64,000 bases of DNA from Chlorophyllum brunneum (taxonomy: Eukaryota > Basidiomycota > Agaricomycetes > Agaricales > Agaricaceae). Below are positions 45,795 to 57,369 of the stretch, piece by piece. Every line of letters starts with the position of its first letter. Position 1 is the first letter of the stretch. The DNA lies in contig OY756149.1 in NCBI GenBank assembly GCA_963576785.1, forward strand, positions 1,054,001-1,118,000, given 5' to 3'. Under the pieces are notes generated by a model that saw only the letters and a list, made by a program, of their open reading frames with translations, had not been told where the DNA came from and made no database searches. A program made the position numbers and the translations under genes.

Positions 45795-47634
45795 ATGTAC
45801 ACCCAATCAACGTCTGCGACTTCATACAAGCTGCTGGTGGCTCTTCTCTATACCTCTCTCCTTCATCTTCTTCTCCCGTTTGTATCCGCTGCGCCCACGT
45901 GCGGTCTGAAACCACCAAAGTCTGCACGGGATGACACAGGGCCTCCGGCGAATTCTCATTCCGGCCCTGGACCGTATACCAACAGTAGCTCTGGTGGAAT
46001 TGGAAACGGAACGACATATGAGGAAGTCGTAGTTACGGGGTGGTACCCTGGTTGGCTGGCCTCCTCTTTTCCGCCGAGTAGCTTGTCCTGGGACAAGTGG
46101 ACGCATATGACTTATTCCTTTGCGTACGTTTTCTATTATTCTTTACTTTTTCCATTTGGTATTTTGTTAATGTGTTTTGTGGGATAGGTTGACAGATCCA
46201 AATGCTGGTAATGTGGTGTTGAATGCTGATGATCAGAAGATTTTACCCACTTTCGTCCAGGAGGCGCAGAGTAATGTACGTGCCTCTGACAATTCGAATG
46301 ATACTGTGTTAAAATGTTACTCAAAAGGGCGTAAAAGCTTTGGTATCTATTGGCGGCTGGACCGGCTCAAGGTTCTTTTCCTCTGCGGTCGCAACCCCAG
46401 AGAATAGAACCGCTTTCGTTGGCGCGGTGAAGAACCTGGTAAAGACGTATGGCCTGGATGGAATTGACTTCGAGTACGTTTTCACTCCCTACCTCGTGCA
46501 CGATATACTAATTGCAACCTAGTTGGGAGTACCCAAACAAACAAGGCATTGGTTGTAACATCATCTCACCTTCCGATTCTGCCAACTTTGTAGCTTTTCT
46601 TCAACAACTTCGACAAGACTCTGTTGGCGCAGGCTTATATCTCTCTGCCGCTGTCGGAATCACACCCTTCATGGGTCCCGATGGGACACCTATGAGCGAT
46701 GTGTCAGAGTTCGCACAGTATCTAAACCATATTGGTAGGTCTCACTCACTAGCACTCCCCTTGAAACCAACGACTCATGTATGGTTCATACATATGCCAA
46801 CTATCCAGCTATAATGAGCTATGATATTTGGGGCCCATGGTCCGCTGGGATTGGACCGAATGCACCACTCGATGACTCATGTGCACCGACGCAGGTGGGA
46901 TCTACAAAGTCTGCCGTCGCTGCTTGGACCGGCGCCAAGTTCCCTGCAAATCAAGTGAATCGTAGTTATCTTGTATCATCAGGGACGTCAAGTACTGATC
47001 TAATATACGTAGATCGTACTGGGTGTAGCTTCATACGGCCACAGCTTCAAACTCGCAAACCAAGGATCCAGCTTTTCTATTTACTCTTCCTTCACGCCGA
47101 ACAACAACCCTCTTGTACCCAGTGATGGTGGTACGTTATTAGCGTCTTCCTCATCTCTATTAAGTCCAAACGATCGATGCAGGTGACGGTGTGGATATTT
47201 GCGGAAATCCAACCAATGGAGGGGGAACTGACGTGTACGACTTCGCGCAAATGGTCACCGCAGGCTTTTTGAATAACGATGGAACTGCGGCCTCGGGAGT
47301 CACTTACGTCTATGACAATTGCAGCCAGACTGTAAGCCCGGTCCCTCCCTTTGTGATATCACCCGATCCTTACTCTTCTTAACTAGCCGTTTGTATATAA
47401 CCCCACTTCAGGAGTTGTCATCTCGTACGACGACACCACGAGCTTTAGTAAGTCCATTCCGACATTCTGGTGTGGAAATATAGTTGATTGGATCGTCATC
47501 TAGCTGCGAAAGGGCAGTTCATTAATAATAATGGGCTGAAAGGTTTCGCAATGTGGCAGGTTGCAGGAGACGAACATGACATCCTCCTAAATGCAATTAG
47601 CAAAGCCATGGATATCCAGCCTGTTTGTCCTTAG
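45795..47634 (+). CDS. Secreted GH18 chitinase
   Basis: Hydrolyses beta-1,4 links in chitin with retention, likely in wall remodelling or nutrition. ATG at 45795, signal peptide with core LLVALLYTSLLHLLLPF ending about residue 33, then a Ser/Gly/Pro linker. The TIM barrel shows VTGWYPGWLASSFPP, ALVSIGGWTGSRFF and the catalytic box DGIDFDWEYP (DxxDxDxE), formed by splicing across the intron ending near 46522. Later motifs are IMSYDIWGPWS, VLGVASYGHSF and GFAMWQVAGDEHD. Seven or so introns of about 50 nt join cleanly to the stop at 47634. No carbohydrate-binding module or GPI signal is seen. All catalytic residues are present. Confidence 0.92.
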
Positions 47635-48960
47635 TATATTGTGTCTGGTGTTTGAGATAGATTTCAGCTGGTCTGATAACCTCGACACCGGGCGGATAAT
47701 TTATTTTGAGTTTGGTGGACAAACGTATATCGCAGAAGTGGTTTCGACCCCCGACAAAGTATAGCTTTAATGCTGTCTTTTCATTTACCTCAAGCGATCA
47801 AGGCAGCGAATCGAATGAACCCACACGAGTCCCCGGCCTTCCAACTGTACATCATAGGACCTTATTCTCCTTCGGAGCATTGACTGTTTTCTACAAAGAA
47901 TAAATACAAATTTCATGGATTTGAGAAGTCACCCACTCCCTCGCCTGGGGCACACACAGAAGAATATTGCGATGTTGAGGGAACTATACAGAAGAAGTCA
48001 CTCTCAAGCCATGCGAAAAAGAGTTAGCAGCAGTGCTTGATTAATTGATTCAACGAATGTACTTCGCCAAAGGGATCAAGGGCGTTTAATCCCTGAATAA
48101 CTAAACATCCGCATGGGATACTCTTAACTATCCCGTAACTGCTAGCTCAAATCTAACCCGAGAAACCCTCAGACCAAGAGAAGAAGTTACCGAGCATTAA
48201 GAGTGGGACCAGAGCATCATGGCCCTCCTGAGGGGCTGCTCAAGAATCAGAATGTCGTATTAGGGCAGCTCAGGGAGGGGGATGGGAAGAAATACTATAA
48301 GGCCCGACTGGAAGAGCAGAACACTTTACAAGTTTGAAATTTGGGAGGTTCTCCGCTAGCTGGGTATATCATTGTCTATGGAAGCTTCCACCAATGATAG
48401 TTGGTTGCGGCGAATGCGATCATCTAGAGCTGTGCGGTATTCCCATTCAAAGTCAGCGACGTCTTCATGAGTTGTCCTGTTGGTCCGCGTGACGTCGATT
48501 AAAACACGAGGAGATAAGCGCCAACTGCCAACGCTGCAGGGAACTTTCGAAATACCGCCGAACCCCCCCACAAGGGCGATTCGATCATACATATAGCAAG
48601 CACGAGGTCTGAGTGGCTTCTCCCTTCCCCACAGTGTACTGTTTCCCCAAGTTCAAGAGCAACAATCATGGTCAAAGAGACGACACCGAAAGAAAACACC
48701 AGAAAAGGTACCACGGAGTCCGATGACACAAGGTGATTCCACCCCGTTCATTATTTTAACATCCTAACGTCTTTCCCTCATTTTTGCGCCGGATTGTCAC
48801 CGCACCTCAAGTGGTTCTAAGAGTAGCATCAAAACCGTTCGTCTGACATCCCGATATGTTTGACCAGAGCGTTTCATCTGACACTGCTTTGGCTGATAGT
48901 TTATCACTGACTTTCAACTCCCAATACTGAGAAAGCGGCGGACGTTACCCCAACGAATAT
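47635..48960. other. Intergenic between chitinase and GTPase paralogue 3
   Basis: About 1.3 kb. A minus-strand frame at 48356-48600 has some protein-like composition (FGGISKVPCSVGSWRLSPRV) but no neighbours to join and no family I can name. Otherwise empty. Confidence 0.4.
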
Positions 48961-50178
48961 ATCCTCACCAGAGGCCCTCTGGATACGATGTTTCCTCGAA
49001 TTGCCCCGTATCAGTTTCTGATTTGGTGTATGAGGATGCAATCATTGTGTAAGTCCACTGTGTGAGGCTCACGGTGAGAGCAAGATGCTGATCCTTCATC
49101 ATCAGTGTTATGGGCCCAACAGGCGCTGGAAAGAGCACCGTAAGAAACTTCTTTTCACCTCTCTTTTGTCCTACTCATTATGGTTCGAGTTCATTCAAAC
49201 TGTGACAGGTGACGAAAAGGGCGTCGGCCATAGCCTTGAATCATTTACAAACAAAATATCTGCTGTACGAGTTGAATACAGCGATGGCGTTCGCGTTGTT
49301 TTGGTTGACACCCCTGGCTTCGATGACACCCATCTATCTGACATGAAAGTTCTCAAAATCACTGCAGATTGGCTTCGAGATGTGTATGCCTCGTCCAAGT
49401 TGGTTATGACATTCCCTCATCTAATCATTTGGTTGCCAGCCGAAAGCATGGCTTCAAATTGTCGGGAATCCTCTACCTGCACCGAATAACCGACAACCGC
49501 ATGGCAGGTACACCACTGAAAAACCTCAGCATGTTTCGGAAATTATCCGGGAAACAATTCTTCCCGAAGGTCACTCTCATGACAACGATGTGGCCAGAGC
49601 CCGATGACAGCAGCGAGAGCCAGGGGATCTACGAGGAACGAGAGGAAGAGCTCAAAAATGAATATTGGGCAGAGATGTTGGGTCGGGGCTCAAGAACCAA
49701 GCGTTTCGAGAACAGTCAAGCATCCGCCTGGAGTATCATTGACAGCATTATCAGTATGGAATCAGACCGACAATGGAGTAGAATCCAGCAGGAGCTCGTG
49801 GACCAAGGAAAGAGACTGCCAAGCACCGAGGCTGGACAGCAGCTGCATGGCATCCTCGAGGAGTATGTTGAGAAGCAGAACGACATACTCCATCGGCTGA
49901 GGGACGAAATGGAGAAAGCAGCAGACGCGGAAGCTATTAACGCGCTGCGAGACGAACTGAACATTTTGCTGAAGAAGCGAAGAGATGCCACGAGGGAGAT
50001 GCAACAATTGGATCAATCGACTCTGGGGAACTGGCGGCGGTTCCTCATGTTGTTCAATGTCAGTATTTGTTTCACTGACGGCGACCCTATTGACATTCTG
50101 GTCAGAAATAGGAAGGTTCGTGCGCTTAGGACTCCGTTTCGGACAGTGCAGTACATCAAACTCCGGCGGCATTTTTGA
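48961..50178 (+). CDS. P-loop GTPase of the AIG1/septin-like family, paralogue 3, start codon missing
   Basis: Exons join as in the other two copies: RPSGYDVSSNCPVSVSDL, VMGPTGAGKST (P-loop), FIQTVTGDEKGVGHSLES, DTPGFDDTHLSD (G3), SGILYLHRITDNRMAGTPL, TTTMWP, and a full heptad region (LHGILEEYVEKQNDILHRLR) ending LGNWRRFLMLFN. The first exon has no ATG: the frame runs back to a TAG at 48897-48899. Paralogue 1 has its ATG in a stretch of about 15 nt that is absent here (after ccagag, about 48973). So either an unseen upstream exon supplies the start or this copy is a young pseudogene. The C-terminus is read to 50178 unspliced. A donor AATGTCAGT, also present in paralogue 1, could end it earlier. 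Confidence 0.65.
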
Positions 50179-50528
50179 AGGAGAGCGATGATTTATCTCG
50201 AGTGACCACATTCCGGCACCACCGGCCCAATGAATTTTAGTGCACGTTTGTATTTCCGTTCGTTCATCAACTCCTGGACATAGCAAGACCACGTTCCATC
50301 AATTCTGAGGGAACGTTCGTAAGCAGGCTGAGTCCTGAGGCCTGAGGGGTCTTAGGCCGCCCTTAGGACACCAGGACTCTTGCAGCAAGTCTGAAGGGTG
50401 GGGTCAACTCATTCCTTCGACGTCGAAGGCGTCACTCACCGGTAAACATATTAAGTACTGAACTTCCTCGATACGTAATGTAAAGGACGAGGGAACACAT
50501 CTCACCTAGTCGGAGTACAGAGAACAAT
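50179..50528. other. Convergent intergenic spacer
   Basis: About 350 bases between the 3' ends of GTPase paralogue 3 and SWC5. A run of short ctgagg-type repeats (cctgaggcctgaggggtctta) is seen near 50333-50355. No gene. Confidence 0.5.
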
Positions 50529-51417
50529 CTACAGCTTTCTCCTCTTTCTACTCTTCATGACTTCTAGGTTATCCTCCTTGCGCTCTTCCACTCTTTTTAA
50601 GAACTCAACCTTTTCTAGATATCCACCGCCCTTCCTATTGGCGTCCAGTTCATCTTGAAGGCTGGTGTGCGTGGTGTGCGCTTTCCAGTCCATCAGAGAC
50701 TTGTCAAGCGTTGTCAACTTCTTGGCCTTCTGAGATGGCGGTAAGGTGTTTAGCAGCGTCTTCGGTTTTCGTGGTCCAGGTTTCTTTAATGGCAGTTTCG
50801 GGGGAGTTGCTGAACCTGTTGTGATACAAGGACCTGGGACTCCAGGGACTGCCATAGAAGGCGCTGTTGGAACAGCCGTGGATTCCTCGGAATCTGTCTT
50901 CTCTTCATATTCCTGGTAGCGGGGCCACTTTTTTGCATCCAACGAATCTTCTGGTACTTCAATAACCTCTCTAGGCCGTATCAAAATTTAGATGCCACTA
51001 GCCAACCGATCGAACATACGTGATATACTCTCCAGCAAACAGATATGTCTTTTGTATCTTGACCTTTTTTATTTCCTCGAATTTCTTCGGCTTCTCACTC
51101 GACGAAGATGCCACAGAAGCCTGGAAACTGGCCCAAAGCACGTCCCTCCCTCTGGCGCTCATTAGATTCGTGTGTATCGGTCTGACAATGACTTACTTTT
51201 GTTTGGTCTCTAAATCTGCAGGGGTTGGTGCCGATAATTCATTGGCCTGTTCCGGATATCGGCTTTCATCTTCGCTGACATCGGAGCCCTGTTCTAACGA
51301 GGGCGTTCGAGTATGCTGTTCATGCACAGAAATAACGGGACCCTCACGCTCGCGGGCTGGAGGAACGTAGTCACCATCGTCTTCCGAATCTGACTGGTCG
51401 CGTTGAAGAGAAGACAT
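50529..51417 (-). CDS. SWC5: SWR1-complex subunit SWC5 (BCNT/CFDP1 family)
   Basis: A subunit of the SWR1 remodeller that exchanges H2A for H2A.Z in nucleosomes. ATG at 51417 (MSSLQRDQSDSEDDGDYVPP) starts the acidic N-terminus typical of the family; an upstream in-frame ATG at 51438 is possible. Two introns, near 51190 and 50985, join to KKVKIQKTYLFAGEYI and then to a Pro-rich linker. The C-terminal BCNT domain has TTLDKSLMDWKAHT, LDANRKGGGYLEKVEFLKRV and a basic end KSRKRRKL. The order acidic head, Lys-rich middle, BCNT tail is that of Swc5. Expressed divergently from eL42. Confidence 0.85.
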
Positions 51418-51627
51418 GGCAGGTCGTAAGGCAACCATGCGCAAACATGCACAAACAGGATCAGGGAACGCGCTTGTTTGTCGAGCGTATGTGGCTATTT
51501 GACTGAGTGTGTCACAGCACGTGATTACATATGCAAGAACTGTACAGTGGATATCGGCGGTTACCGAGTCTGTCGATTGTGGATTGACAGCCAGGCAAGG
51601 CCGTCGTTATCGTCGTTGCCAGTCAAA
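51418..51627. promoter_or_regulatory. Bidirectional promoter, SWC5 / eL42
   Basis: 210 bp between divergent start codons. Contains a CACGTG palindrome at 51518-51523. No TATA box seen. Confidence 0.45.
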
Positions 51628-52284
51628 ATGGTCAACATTCCCAAGTAAGACACCATACACCCCAGATATAGTACAGCTACTCACTCTCTTAATCTTTGAC
51701 GCATAGGACCCGCCGGACATGTGAGTATGGAATTCGGGGTTGCGAGTTACCCGTACTGAGCCATCCCCGACCCGCGCAGACTGCAAGGGCAAGACCTGCA
51801 AGAAACATACGTATGTCCATCCTCAGTGAATGTGGAAGAAAAGTTTGTACTTATCGCCGCAACTCAGACCGCATAAAGTAACGCAATACAAGAAGGGCAA
51901 AGATTCCCTCTTCGCACAAGGAAAGCGTCGTTACGACCGCAAGCAGTCAGGTTATGGTGGTCAGACTAAGCCTGTCTTCCACAAGAAGGCATGTCAATTC
52001 ACGATTTCCCTTTCTCCTTGCATTGATCGCCTATCCACCCAGGCCAAGACAACTAAGAAAGTCGTACTGCGGTTAGAGTGCACAGTGTGCAAATATAAAA
52101 TGCAGCTGTCGTTGAAACGCTGCAAACAGTAAGCCAAATTCCACGTTTATCTGATGCCATTTGGCTAACATCCTCTACAGCTTCGAACTCGGTGGTGAGA
52201 AGAAGACCAAGGGTGCCGCTCTCACATTCGTATGTCCACTACCTTTCATCATCTTAAAACAAGCTCTCATATCTCTTCCAGTAA
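51628..52284 (+). CDS. RPL42: 60S ribosomal protein eL42 (L36a/L44)
   Basis: Component of the large subunit at the E site. Spliced exons give the full conserved protein: [84 protein letters not shown]. The zinc-ligand cysteines are present in CKGKTC and CTVC. The short exons at the 5' end are typical of ribosomal genes. Residue 56 is Pro, the form associated with cycloheximide sensitivity in yeasts (Gln gives resistance). The fourth intron uses GC..AG borders, and the last intron ends just before the TAA at 52282. Confidence 0.95.
51989..52042 (+). other. GC-AG intron in eL42
   Basis: The exon end AAG AAG is followed by gcatgt and the intron ends cccag. Removing 54 nt gives PVFHKKAKTTKKV, the invariant family sequence. 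Using the nearby GT (gtcaat) would shift the frame, so the GC donor is required. Confidence 0.8.
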
Positions 52285-52870
52285 TGGTCTACACTATCGT
52301 TTCTATGTCGCACTTGCTGTATACTTCCAACTCGTCCAATACGACTACATATGCCTCGAATTTTGACCTATGTTATGAACTTTACCCTTTATTGATCGAC
52401 CAAAATAAGACCCTACTATTCCTCTTCTGCTGCATCCGATATCGCCTCAAGCTCGAACTTCTTTGCAGGCATTGTACACGCTGTCTCTTCCGCAGTACGT
52501 CTTAAGTTACTGCAACACGATTCCAGCCGGCTCATCATTCTTAGCCCCCGTCTTCATTCGCGAAGTTTCGCCAACGAGTTTCCTCATGTTCACTGAGCTG
52601 GGTTTCCGTAGGGGCGTGGGATCCGCAAAGGACAGCTTTTCTGTAAATAGCTACTTCGGCTTCGAAGATTCGAACGATTTCCTCAACACCACATTTTCGG
52701 GATCCAAATGCTGTTGAAGTTTCCTTCATTTGGATAGAAGGAGTTCCTGTTCAGCGCCTAACGTCATAGACCCAGCATTGGCCATCAACATCAGTCACAC
52801 AACCAGCCCCAGGATTTAAGGCTCACATCGTGTACGACCGGTTTCCTGGTTCCCGCAATTCCCCTCTATC
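52285..52870. other. Intergenic between eL42 and the GNAT gene
   Basis: About 590 bases: eL42 3' UTR and the promoter of the next gene. Small frames on both strands lack coding character. Confidence 0.5.
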
Positions 52871-54594
52871 ATGCCCGCCAAAGACCATCCAGTCTACCTC
52901 ACACGGGGACTTGAAGGCCGGGACCAAGAATTTGACCTCCTTGCGCAATTATTTGAGGAGTCGCAGGTTCTCACTGTCGAGACCGCGAACCCGGCACTAG
53001 ACCTCATATCATTTGCTCAGGACTGTTCAGAATTCTGGGTCATTAATGTAGGGGACTCTTCAGCGGCAGCACCAATAGAGGCACCGCTCTATGACTGGCC
53101 CCTCCACAACAACTCCCTGGGATTACACCCCGCACCCTCCTACGTGACTAGCGACCCCGTGCCTCCAACCCTCATCAGCGGAGAAAATACCGTATGTGGG
53201 GCGACTGCTGACACCCAGGACCACTTGACCGACTATCCTGACACCCAGTATGGACCCAATGGCACCACGACATGGTTACACGATAATCCTAACCCACCAC
53301 CTACCCGGTCCCATACTACTGTCGGATATTCGGACCACAGAATATCTCGGCTATCCAAGGCCAAGAGCATTGCTGGGTTCGCCTACTTGCTTCCTTCCTC
53401 CGCCTTTCCAGATGCAATCCATTTCGAGGAGTACAACATGGGCATCATTTTGCAACCTCACTGGAGAGGCCAAGGCGTGGCCGAGAAAGCCCTTCATCTT
53501 GCGCTAGATCTCATATTCTCTCGCACAGATGTGCATCGTGTTCAGGCCCAATTGATTGATTGTTACAAGAACGATAAAGCCCTCACGCTTTTTACCCGCA
53601 TGTGAGTCTTCTTTCTAGCTAAATACGACCGTGCTTAACAGCATTCTCCTCCAATAAAAACGCAACTGACTTCGGCACACTTCATTTCTCCTTTTGGAAA
53701 TACAGGGGCTTCTCGCATGAAGGAACGAGACGTCAAGCCTTTCTCTGTCCTCTCACAGAAGAATGGAAAGACATCACGACGCTAGCGCTCTTGGTCACGG
53801 ACTGGTTCTTGTATGTCCGAGACCGAAGAAACGATTTTCGATCGGCACCTAAGTCATTGTGGGATGCTCTGTTCGCGCGCCACCAGCAAGAGCGTGAGGA
53901 GTTACTGCGGTGGCAGGACAGACGCCCACATCGATCCTCGAGTTTGGAGACTATCAGAGAGACCGCCACTCCCATCCCTTCTTCCCGTGGAGAGGCTGAT
54001 ACGTCTGATGCGGAGGCTCTCTCTCCTAGTGGGAGCGAACGATCAGAGAGGCCCAAGAGGAAATTGTTTCAGATCGGAAGCGGGAAGGCTTCGGGCGCGA
54101 GTGATGTGTATGATGCGTCAAGTTCGGAGTACGAGAGTGAATATGCAAGTGCTGTTGAGGGTAGCTCTCCGAAAAGGATCCGCAGCCGATGGAGCAAGCC
54201 AAATCCAGCCACAGCAGGTGCTAGGGCACTTGGAATCGATTGGACTAGCACCAATCTTGACCATCTATCTACTGAAGTGCAGCCTCTCGCTGATGGATTG
54301 CATCATTTGGATGGGGGGCAGCCTGCAGGCTCATCCAGTCACGTCGTTCTTCCGGGGCACGAGAATACCGGGGCTGCCTTGGAAGACAGCGGGCGTCGGT
54401 CCCACAGAAGCTCGACAAGTGACCAGAGCCGTAGCCCCAGCACGAGCCCCGACTCAAGAGAGAGCTCCATCGTCAGCGTTCCGTCTTCAGAATTCGGGTC
54501 GGAGACGGAATCCGAGGATGGTTATACCGCCCCTTCGAGTCCCGAGTCCTCAAACTGGGAGTTTATTGAAAGCGACGACGACGTCAGATTCTGA
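52871..54594 (+). CDS. GNAT-family N-acetyltransferase with long disordered tail
   Basis: Predicted acetyl-CoA-dependent acetyltransferase; substrate unknown. ATG at 52871 (MPAKDHPVYLTRGLEG). The GNAT core shows IAGFAYLLPS, the acetyl-CoA loop in IILQPHWRGQGVAEKAL (Q/RxxGxG/A as WRGQGVA), HRVQAQLIDCYKNDKAL and LFTRMGF. It is interrupted by one intron (53602-53705) in phase 2 inside the Met codon of RM|GF. Between the first strand and the core is a Pro/Asn-rich insertion (about residues 75-150). After the core come about 270 residues of Ser/Glu/Arg-rich low complexity that end NWEFIESDDDVRF. The gene at 55899 shares the terminal layout and the intron. Confidence 0.8.
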
Positions 54595-55898
54595 TTCCAC
54601 CAATACCAAAAGTCTGTCCTTACCTCCCTGAAACTTCATGCGATTCTTTGTCCACTTTTACTCCACAGCATCAAAACCTCGTTCAAATCCGAGCCGTACC
54701 ACTTGTATCTTTAGGGTGTTCCGATTGTACTTCATGTCGCCTCCTGGTCTCACATCGTCATCACTCTGGATCTGACCCTCATGTATGCTCACTGCAACCT
54801 GCTTGTACCTGTACTATATCTGATTTCCGGCGAAACAACTTTCCGCTTCTTGGCTGCATTACCCTCAACACTACTCTTGAGAGATTGGGGTCGAAGCTTG
54901 GCGGCGGACCCACGGTCCGAACTCAGTCTGCGGTGTTCCCGGCGTTAAAAATAAGCATGAGAAGATTCGGCGCCCCAGCGATCTTTCTTGAAAAGCTTAT
55001 TTGAAAGGTCAGGTATCCAGTTTGGAGCCAAATATCATGGACTCTTCATGATTCGCATTAGATAAACTCTTCGCCGTAGTGTCTAACCACAATGACCAGG
55101 GGCTTCGCGGCGCTCTCCATTCCCTGGACTCACAGTCACGGCGGTCCAACGCGTCGATTTCGAGGCATCTGTGGTCGCCCAGGTTATTGAGTTATCTTGG
55201 CTCTAGGCTTGCGTGGAAGTCATCAACAAATGCTGTGCCAACTTCACGAAGAAAAATTTCATCATCCGCAGCTCCTTCGGTGGCGGGCGGCGTCTGGTTC
55301 ATCCGAGGCCAAGTACGTGCAAAGGGGTCGGAACTAATGTAACACTGCTTTTCCTGTAGTGACTCAAGGCCATATTCGCACCTCTCGCAATGTGTCATCG
55401 AACCACCAAGCCCCACTGCTGATTCCAACAAAACGTACCTCTTCTCCCGTACATGGGACTTGCCTGGCACCGTTGAGTTGTAATGGATGGGGCACTCTTC
55501 ATTAGAGTGACCCGTGTGCAACCAGGATCCAGGAACTTACATTCTACCGGGGATACCAGCCATCATGACAACGCAAGATCCGCACCACTTACAAGGGAGA
55601 TCTAGCATGACAATGGAAATTGCTATTGTTTACAACTCTTGACTTGACAATTACGAGGTGCTCTTTCAAGGCCATTGGGGGATGTCGTGCAGTATTACCA
55701 GCGGCGTTGGGTCAACAGAAAAGAAGACATCAATAGCGCTGAATACTTGCCTCGTGGCTTCCAGATAAACCACTTGAACATCCTATCTTTATAAGCACAG
55801 CATACCACCACGATTCCGACGCCTTCTCGTCTAACCCCAGCTCCTAGTCCCATTTCTGCCCATATCCTGCACCAACTTTAACCCAGCTCCAATTCACC
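54595..55898. other. Intergenic between the two GNAT-related genes
   Basis: About 1.3 kb. On the minus strand between 55606 and 55192 possible exons exist (start MLDLPCKWCGSC, later THCERCEYGLESL) with a good donor at 55550, but no acceptor gives a convincing join. I leave it unannotated. Nothing else is recognised. Confidence 0.4.
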
Positions 55899-57369
55899 AT
55901 GCCCTGCCCGGTGGAAGTCTCGATAGAGAGGTGGGGAGTCGAGACAGGTAGCACGATTCAAGGCAATCTACCAAATTTACTAGACATATTCGCCAAGCTC
56001 CGGACCCTCTACCCAGAGATCGCTAAATTCCCCCCCGAAACGGATCTATTTACACTCGCTTTAAGAGCACTTGAAAACACTGAAGAAGCAATCTGGATCG
56101 TCAGTCTGAACATCCCTGATGTCATTCTGCCGGATGGTTGGGACGAGGCTGACAGCTCAAAAGTACCTGCGTTTTACGAGCCTGACTTGAGCTCCAGAAG
56201 GCTCTGGGAGGAAACTGGAGGAAGAGACCAAGGTTGGGGTAATCTATCCTCAGGCTTGCTAAACTTCCCAGGCCTCGAATCTCAACCTCTTGAAGAGGCT
56301 ACGAGCGACGAGGACGTCCTGGGTGGTGGTGGCTATTCGGACAACACGCTGCCTCCCCTCAAGCCTCTGACTTTTGGCACCGTTCCCGACACAGGCGCCA
56401 CATCCAAACCAGAGTCGTCCAACCAAACTCTCAAATCCCAGGAGCAGGCACTTGAGCCCCTCCTACAACCCCACACCAGCGGTGCCTTTGATGAGACCGA
56501 AAAACCAACTCCAAAACTCAAACTAATCCGCCACCTCCCAGAACTCCACGACCCAGAGGATCAACACAACGACGAAATAGGCCTTCGCAGGCTCACGAGT
56601 GGGATTAAGGAGCAGTATGTAGCCGGGCTAGCATTTGCTATGCCGTCTGCTATTCGTCTTCCTGGCATTGCATCCAAATTCCAAAGCCCAAATGTTGATC
56701 ACGGCGGTGGCACATTGTCGGAAGCAGACTCTAGAGCTAAACAAGCTCACCAATTGGAAACAAGGGTCGAATCGTACGATATAGGCCTTCTGCTCGATTT
56801 CGCCTTGGTTCGCGAGAACCCGCAGTTCCTTACATCCTGTCAGCAGGACATCACGCCCGACATGGAAGTGAACTTGACACAGGATGTGATATTCAGCATC
56901 CTTCTGGACCTCGAAAAAACTATCACCGTGTCTCAATTTCAGGTTCTGATAGCGGTTTCCGGCTACGCAATTGTGCCAAACGAGTATGAGAGTATTCTTG
57001 CGGCCTTTCTCACTATGTAAGTATCAAACCACTGTTTTGTTTCTTGATGAGAGGCAATTTTACTATCTTGGGTATGATCGTGCTTGACGCATATACAATG
57101 TGCCCTGTGCTTCTATCTGCCATATCTATACCCTCGATTGAGATAGCTAACCACTTTTCTCCGCATTAATATACAGGGGATTTACCCAAGAATCCGACGA
57201 CGAAATTCACAATTATCGAGGCTTCGACGAACCCGTAGTAGTGTTCACAATACGTATGGATGAGTGGGAACGGTACAAGGAGGGAGCCCATCACGTTACT
57301 GAAGATTTCAGAAGGGGGAAGGTAGACAAAGGAAAAGGAAAGGCGAAAGCCAACCCCTTTGGACTGTGA
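55899..57369 (+). CDS. Diverged GNAT-like protein, probable paralogue of the gene at 52871
   Basis: ATG at 55899 gives MPCPVEVSIERWGVETG and a first exon of 373 residues, then a 160-nt intron (57017-57176) and a short end MGFTQESDDEIHNYRGFDEP. The end of exon 1 (DVIFSILLDLEKTITVSQFQ ... SILAAFLTM) lines up with the GNAT end of the upstream gene. The phase-2 intron splits the same Met codon before GF. The acetyl-CoA loop is not evident: where the neighbour has WRGQGVA, this one has DFALVRENPQF. The middle is acidic, Pro/Ser-rich and probably disordered. Enzyme activity is doubtful. It could be a pseudo-acetyltransferase. Homology is inferred from the shared intron and motif order. Confidence 0.65.

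Noticed and set aside
48356..48729. Minus-strand frames that suggest an oxidoreductase-like fragment (WRLSPRVLIDV)
   Set aside because: Only one short segment resembles any family and the surrounding sequence does not continue the similarity. Called intergenic.
55192..55606. Small Cys-containing minus-strand gene
   Set aside because: A start and a good donor exist, but no acceptor joins the exons in a frame I trust.
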